Below are positions 6,484-8,121 of a DNA stretch of 8,121 nucleotides, piece by piece (the stretch's first letter is position 1; each line of letters opens with the position of its first letter). Location of the stretch: NCBI GenBank assembly GCA_020025345.1, contig JAHHSH010000070.1, positions 1-8,121 on the forward strand, given 5' to 3'. The notes under the pieces were generated by a model, which saw only the letters and a list, made by a program, of their open reading frames with translations, made no database searches and was not told the origin of the DNA. Source of the stretch: Oscillospiraceae bacterium. Lineage in GTDB: Bacteria > Bacillota > Clostridia > Oscillospirales > Oscillospiraceae. Made by a program: the position numbers and the translations under genes.

Positions 6484-6651
6484 TTAGCAGCCGCAGTCAT
6501 TGCCGCAGCCACAACCGCAATTGTTGCCGTAGCCGTTGCCACAACCGTTACCACAGCCGCAACCGCAGCCATTGCCGCAGCACAGGAACAGAAGGATGAT
6601 TGCAATGATAATCCAGCAGCTATTGCCTCCGAAGCAGTTCTGATTACACAT
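6484..6651 (-). CDS. Small Cys/Gly-rich protein with a short hydrophobic segment (high-cysteine, chorion-like in composition)
   Basis: This 55-residue gene encodes a protein of unknown function. It begins MCNQNCFGGNSC, continues with a hydrophobic stretch WIIIAIILLFL (13-23), a CC pair, and a tail (26-55) of alternating Gly, Cys and Asn such as GCGCGCGNGCGNGYGNN. I count 14 cysteines and 15 glycines. A near-perfect AGGAGG (6659-6664) lies 7 bases before the ATG and a strong terminator follows the stop, which makes it a real gene despite its size. Clostridial genomes contain similar short proteins, sometimes annotated by composition as chorion-class high-cysteine proteins; none has a proven role to my knowledge. 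The hydrophobic segment is short for a full membrane span, so it may be a peripheral anchor. Metal binding, redox buffering or a spore/envelope role are all possible and untested. It lies 77 bases downstream of rex, in the same direction, with no clear terminator between. Confidence 0.85.
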   Translation of the reverse strand: MCNQNCFGGNSCWIIIAIILLFLCCGNGCGCGCGNGCGNGYGNNCGCGCGNDCGC

Positions 6652-6728
6652 ATCGTAGCCTCCTATGAAATTTGAGCCGTTTTGTTCGGCCTCATTCCAT
6701 AGTATGTCGGAGACGGGAAAAGGTGCGC

Positions 6729-7358
6729 TTACTCCTGGGAGATACGATAGCTCAAGGTGAGAAGAGTATCCACGAAGTGGATGCTCTCAAAGAAAACGCT
6801 GGGATCCTCCGAGGAGAGCTCTACGTTGGTGAAGTTCCAGAACCCGCGGATTCCCAGACTGACCAATTGATCAGCCAGAGGCTGTGCTACGCTCTGCGGA
6901 ACGGTAAGCACGGCGACGTCAGGAACATTTTGCGCGACATAGTCCTCCAACTCATCCATGGAGCGGATGGTTACATCCCGGATGGAAGTGCCGATGAGCT
7001 CGGGGGAAATATCGAAAGCGGCATCCAGCTGGAATCCTGCTTTGCCGAAGTCAAAGTTTTGCAGCAATGCGTGTCCCAGATGTCCCACACCGACAATGAT
7101 GAGGCGATGACCGTTGTCGCTGCCTAGAATATGACCGATCTCAGAACGCAGTTCCGATACGTTATAGCCATAGCCCTGCTGTCCGAATTCACCAAAGCAA
7201 CTCAAATCCTGCCGAATCTGAGAGGCGGTAATGCCCATCTTGCTGCCGAGGGAATTGGAAGAAATTCGCACAACACCTTTATCATGCAAATCGTTCAAAT
7301 AGCGGTAGTAGCGCGGGAGACGGTGAATGACAGCGTCCGAAATTCTCTGTTTTTTCAT
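6729..7358 (-). CDS. rex: Redox-sensing transcriptional repressor Rex
   Basis: The 209-residue protein is a full-length Rex, a dimeric repressor that leaves DNA when NADH binds and so links fermentation and respiration genes to the NADH/NAD+ ratio. The N-terminal winged helix (about 1-80) holds RLPRYYRYL (13-21) and MGITASQIRQDLSCFGEFGQ (41-60), with GYGYNV (62-67) completing a near-invariant Rex stretch. The Rossmann domain (about 84-170) carries IIVGVGHLGHAL (87-98); His93 takes the place of the Asn in the common GxGNLG version. VPQSVAQPLADQLVSLGIRG (153-172) and the C-terminal FVDTLLTLSYRI swap helix are typical. ATG at 7358 matches the family start; the AAGGA upstream is about 13 bases away, so initiation may be weak. 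Its promoter overlaps Rex-like half sites, suggesting autoregulation. Confidence 0.96.
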   Translation of the reverse strand: MKKQRISDAVIHRLPRYYRYLNDLHDKGVVRISSNSLGSKMGITASQIRQDLSCFGEFGQQGYGYNVSELRSEIGHILGSDNGHRLIIVGVGHLGHALLQNFDFGKAGFQLDAAFDISPELIGTSIRDVTIRSMDELEDYVAQNVPDVAVLTVPQSVAQPLADQLVSLGIRGFWNFTNVELSSEDPSVFFESIHFVDTLLTLSYRISQE

Positions 7359-7440
7359 GGTACAATAACCATCCTTCTGAAAAACTATAGTAAACAGGAT
7401 TAAAGGAGAAAATGCTGGAATCCTGCCTCTCTTTTTCTAT

Positions 7441-7469
7441 ATTGTACAACAGGGGTAAAGAGTTGTCAA
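7441..7469 (-). promoter_or_regulatory. Sigma-A promoter of rex
   Basis: On the minus strand a perfect TTGACA -35 box (7464-7469) and a TACAAT -10 box (7441-7446) are separated by 17 bases. The -10 box lies 82 bases before the rex ATG, leaving a leader of about 75 bases (7359-7434) in which I see no strong structure. Confidence 0.85.
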
Positions 7470-7494
7470 CTTTTTTAACAATCTTTTTTAACAA
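7463..7494. promoter_or_regulatory. Tandem 13-bp repeat with Rex-operator-like half sites
   Basis: On the minus strand the 13-mers TTGTTAAAAAAGA (7494-7482) and TTGTTAAAAAAGT (7481-7469) are direct repeats differing at the last base, followed by TTGACAA (7469-7463). TTGTTAA and TTGACAA form an inverted pair with a 5-base spacer. Known Rex operators have the form TTGTTAA-N4-TTAACAA or TTGTGAA-N4-TTCACAA; this one is one base longer and imperfect on one side. It overlaps the rex -35 box, so binding would repress rex. It also lies just upstream of the divergent tRNA promoter. Confidence 0.5.
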
Positions 7495-7501
7495 AAATTA
7501 C

Positions 7502-7530
7502 TTTACAAACGAGGGGATCCTTGTTATAAT
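7502..7530 (+). promoter_or_regulatory. Strong sigma-A promoter of the tRNA-Arg gene
   Basis: TTTACA (7502-7507), a 17-base spacer and a perfect TATAAT (7525-7530) lie 19 bases before the first base of the tRNA. The AT-rich tract at 7471-7501 directly upstream could act as an UP element. Confidence 0.88.
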
Positions 7531-7549
7531 ATCTTGGCAAGATTGATAT

Positions 7550-7626
7550 GCGCCCGTAGCTCAGCTGGATAGAGCGTTAGACTCCGACTCTAAAGGCCGC
7601 TGGTTCGAATCCAGTCGGGCGTACCA
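7550..7626 (+). tRNA. tRNA-Arg with anticodon CCG
   Basis: The sequence folds as a standard cloverleaf. The acceptor stem is GCGCCCG (7550-7556) with CGGGCGT (7616-7622; first pair G-U). The D stem is GCTC (7559-7562) with GAGC (7572-7575). The anticodon stem TTAGA/TCTAA (7577-7581/7589-7593) encloses the loop CTCCGAC, with anticodon CCG at 7584-7586 reading CGG. The T arm is GCTGG-TTCGAAT-CCAGT (7599-7615). The discriminator is A7623 and CCA is encoded at 7624-7626. All invariant positions (U8, G18-G19, TTC, U33) are present. Confidence 0.98.
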
Positions 7627-7629
7627 AGT

Positions 7630-7677
7630 AAAAAGCACCGGAAATCCTTTGAAAGCAAGGGTTTCCGGTGCTTTTTT
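7630..7677. terminator. Strong bidirectional terminator after tRNA-Arg
   Basis: A 20-bp stem with one G-U pair (7630-7649 against 7657-7676) encloses a 7-base loop; its core is GCACCGGAAA/TTTCCGGTGC. It ends in TTTTTT (7672-7677) on the plus strand and in a U-tract on the minus strand. It begins 3 bases after the tRNA CCA and can also end transcription of the integrase gene coming from the right. Confidence 0.93.
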
Positions 7678-7755
7678 GTGCTCGAAATGCGGTGCTCACA
7701 AAGGACCATTTTAAGCCCTAATAGGCATGAAAAGGCATTATGGGGTATTAAGGGT

Positions 7756-7776
7756 GTGGTAAAAAGCGTGGTAAAA
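7756..7776. repeat. Paired 9-bp direct repeats next to the integrase stop
   Basis: GTGGTAAAA occurs at 7756-7764 and again at 7768-7776, spaced 12 bases start to start and ending directly at the integrase stop codon. Another short pair, AGGCAT (7723-7728 and 7733-7738), lies in the same 100-base stretch. Small direct repeats beside int are often arm-type binding sites for the recombinase or its directionality factor; this role is inferred from position only. Confidence 0.45.
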
Positions 7777-8121
7777 TCATACGTCAATCAGCTTCCGGGC
7801 AATCTCCAGAGAGCTCTGTCCACTGTGCGTATAAATATTTGCTGTTGTAGTGATGTCTGCATGTCCCATGAGCTCTTTTGCAATATTGATGGGGACGCCC
7901 TTCGCCTGCAAGTCGGTGCAGTAGGTGTGCCGCAGATCGTAGAGATCCAGATCATCTGCTATTGCATGCTCGGTGATCACAAGCGTATGTTTCCGCTTGC
8001 CTGGTGGCTTGAGAAGTTCTGTCTTGGCTCCGAGCTCCGGATCCACATCAGTCCAACGTAAGGCGGCTGTTTCTCCGGGTCGCAGACCACAGTATAGCAT
8101 GGAGAGTACCCATAGCCCAGA
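7777..8121 (-). CDS. Tyrosine recombinase/integrase, C-terminal part, internally shortened (5' end outside window)
   Basis: The visible 114 residues are the end of a site-specific tyrosine recombinase; the frame is open through the right edge, starting SGLWVLSMLYCGLRPGE. Box I holds the first catalytic arginine in CGLRPGETAALRW. Box II reads LYDLRHTYCT, with the second arginine and following His, and Tyr where many relatives have the first His. LMGHADITTTANIYTH supplies the late His and the tyrosine nucleophile (IYTH). Between the two arginine boxes there are only about 45 residues, whereas relatives have roughly twice as many or more and place a catalytic lysine hairpin there. The sequence runs from LRWTDVD straight into PELGAK, which resembles the region just before box II. 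This points to an in-frame deletion near 8035-8045 and perhaps an inactive enzyme. The gene reads toward tRNA-Arg, as expected for an element integrated there. Confidence 0.85.
   Translation of the reverse strand, partial: SGLWVLSMLYCGLRPGETAALRWTDVDPELGAKTELLKPPGKRKHTLVITEHAIADDLDLYDLRHTYCTDLQAKGVPINIAKELMGHADITTTANIYTHSGQSSLEIARKLIDV

Larger units (their letters stand above)
7627..8121. mobile_element. Left edge of a putative integrated element in tRNA-Arg (extends past the window)
   Basis: A tyrosine recombinase gene lies about 150 bases downstream of a tRNA 3' end and reads toward it, the usual arrangement for an integrative element or prophage using a tRNA gene as attB. The attachment core probably overlaps the 3' half of the tRNA, but the second copy that would define it is not in the window, so the left boundary given here is nominal. 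The terminator at 7630-7677 may belong to the host or to the element. Confidence 0.5.

Noticed and set aside
6375..6605. 77-codon N-terminal extension of the Nudix frame, Ala/Val-rich
   Set aside because: It runs through a terminator and promoter and is an out-of-frame reading of the Cys-rich gene; the start at 6374 has AGGAGG directly upstream.
6665..6728. Separate promoter for the Cys-rich gene (TACTAT at 6699-6704, minus strand)
   Set aside because: The -10-like box has no acceptable -35 box at 16-18 bases; transcription from rex is equally possible, so no promoter is called.
6672..7127. 151-codon plus-strand frame opposite rex
   Set aside because: Antisense to a full-length, well-conserved Rex; no motif or ribosome binding site of its own.
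7590..7787. 65-codon minus-strand frame ending TPDWIRTSGL
   Set aside because: It is the reverse reading of the tRNA-Arg gene and its terminator; this ending is a well-known false protein produced by tRNA antisense reading.

Overview
The window looks like chromosomal DNA of a low-to-moderate G+C anaerobic Firmicute, probably a gut clostridium of the Oscillospiraceae/Ruminococcaceae type. The evidence is a split sodium-pumping oxaloacetate decarboxylase operon (separate carboxyltransferase, biotin carrier, beta and gamma genes), a Rex redox repressor with an AT-rich operator-like region, strong AGGAGG ribosome binding sites, a small Cys/Gly-rich protein of a kind seen in clostridia, and a clostridial-type tyrosine integrase next to a tRNA gene. 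The taxonomic call is inference from gene content and protein style.

Layout, left to right. At 6-1372 (+) lie an ECF-type sigma factor and a translationally coupled single-pass membrane protein that is probably its anti-sigma or sensor partner; this pair is visibly more AT-rich than the DNA to its right. A perfect 15-bp hairpin at 1402-1436 separates it from the converging oxaloacetate decarboxylase operon, which is transcribed leftward from a promoter near 4875 in the order gamma (oadG-like), biotin carrier, beta (oadB), alpha (oadA). The four products form a membrane complex that decarboxylates oxaloacetate to pyruvate and exports Na+. Its promoter carries a 7-bp inverted repeat between the -10 and -35 boxes. 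Divergent from it is sfsA (5020-5694, +), followed by a 14-bp palindrome and a bidirectional terminator shared with a Nudix hydrolase of the CoA-pyrophosphatase type (5760-6374, -).

Right of the Nudix gene, on the minus strand, is a 55-residue protein (6484-6651) with a short hydrophobic segment and a Gly/Cys/Asn-rich tail holding most of its 14 cysteines; it has its own terminator and lies downstream of rex (6729-7358, -). The rex promoter (TTGACA-17-TACAAT) overlaps a tandem 13-bp repeat containing Rex-operator-like half sites, and is back to back with a strong promoter (TTTACA-17-TATAAT) for tRNA-Arg(CCG) at 7550-7626.

The tRNA is followed by a strong bidirectional terminator, a pair of 9-bp direct repeats and then the C-terminal end of a tyrosine recombinase reading toward the tRNA and off the right edge of the window. 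This is the usual geometry of an integrated element that uses a tRNA gene as its attachment site. The recombinase appears to lack the central part of its catalytic domain, so the element may have lost mobility.

Most candidates for closer study are the Cys/Gly-rich small protein, the rex/tRNA control region, the operator-like repeat of the decarboxylase operon and the shortened integrase. I saw no CRISPR array, rRNA, recognisable riboswitch or complete mobile element. Nothing in the window clearly amounts to a wholly new multi-gene system.
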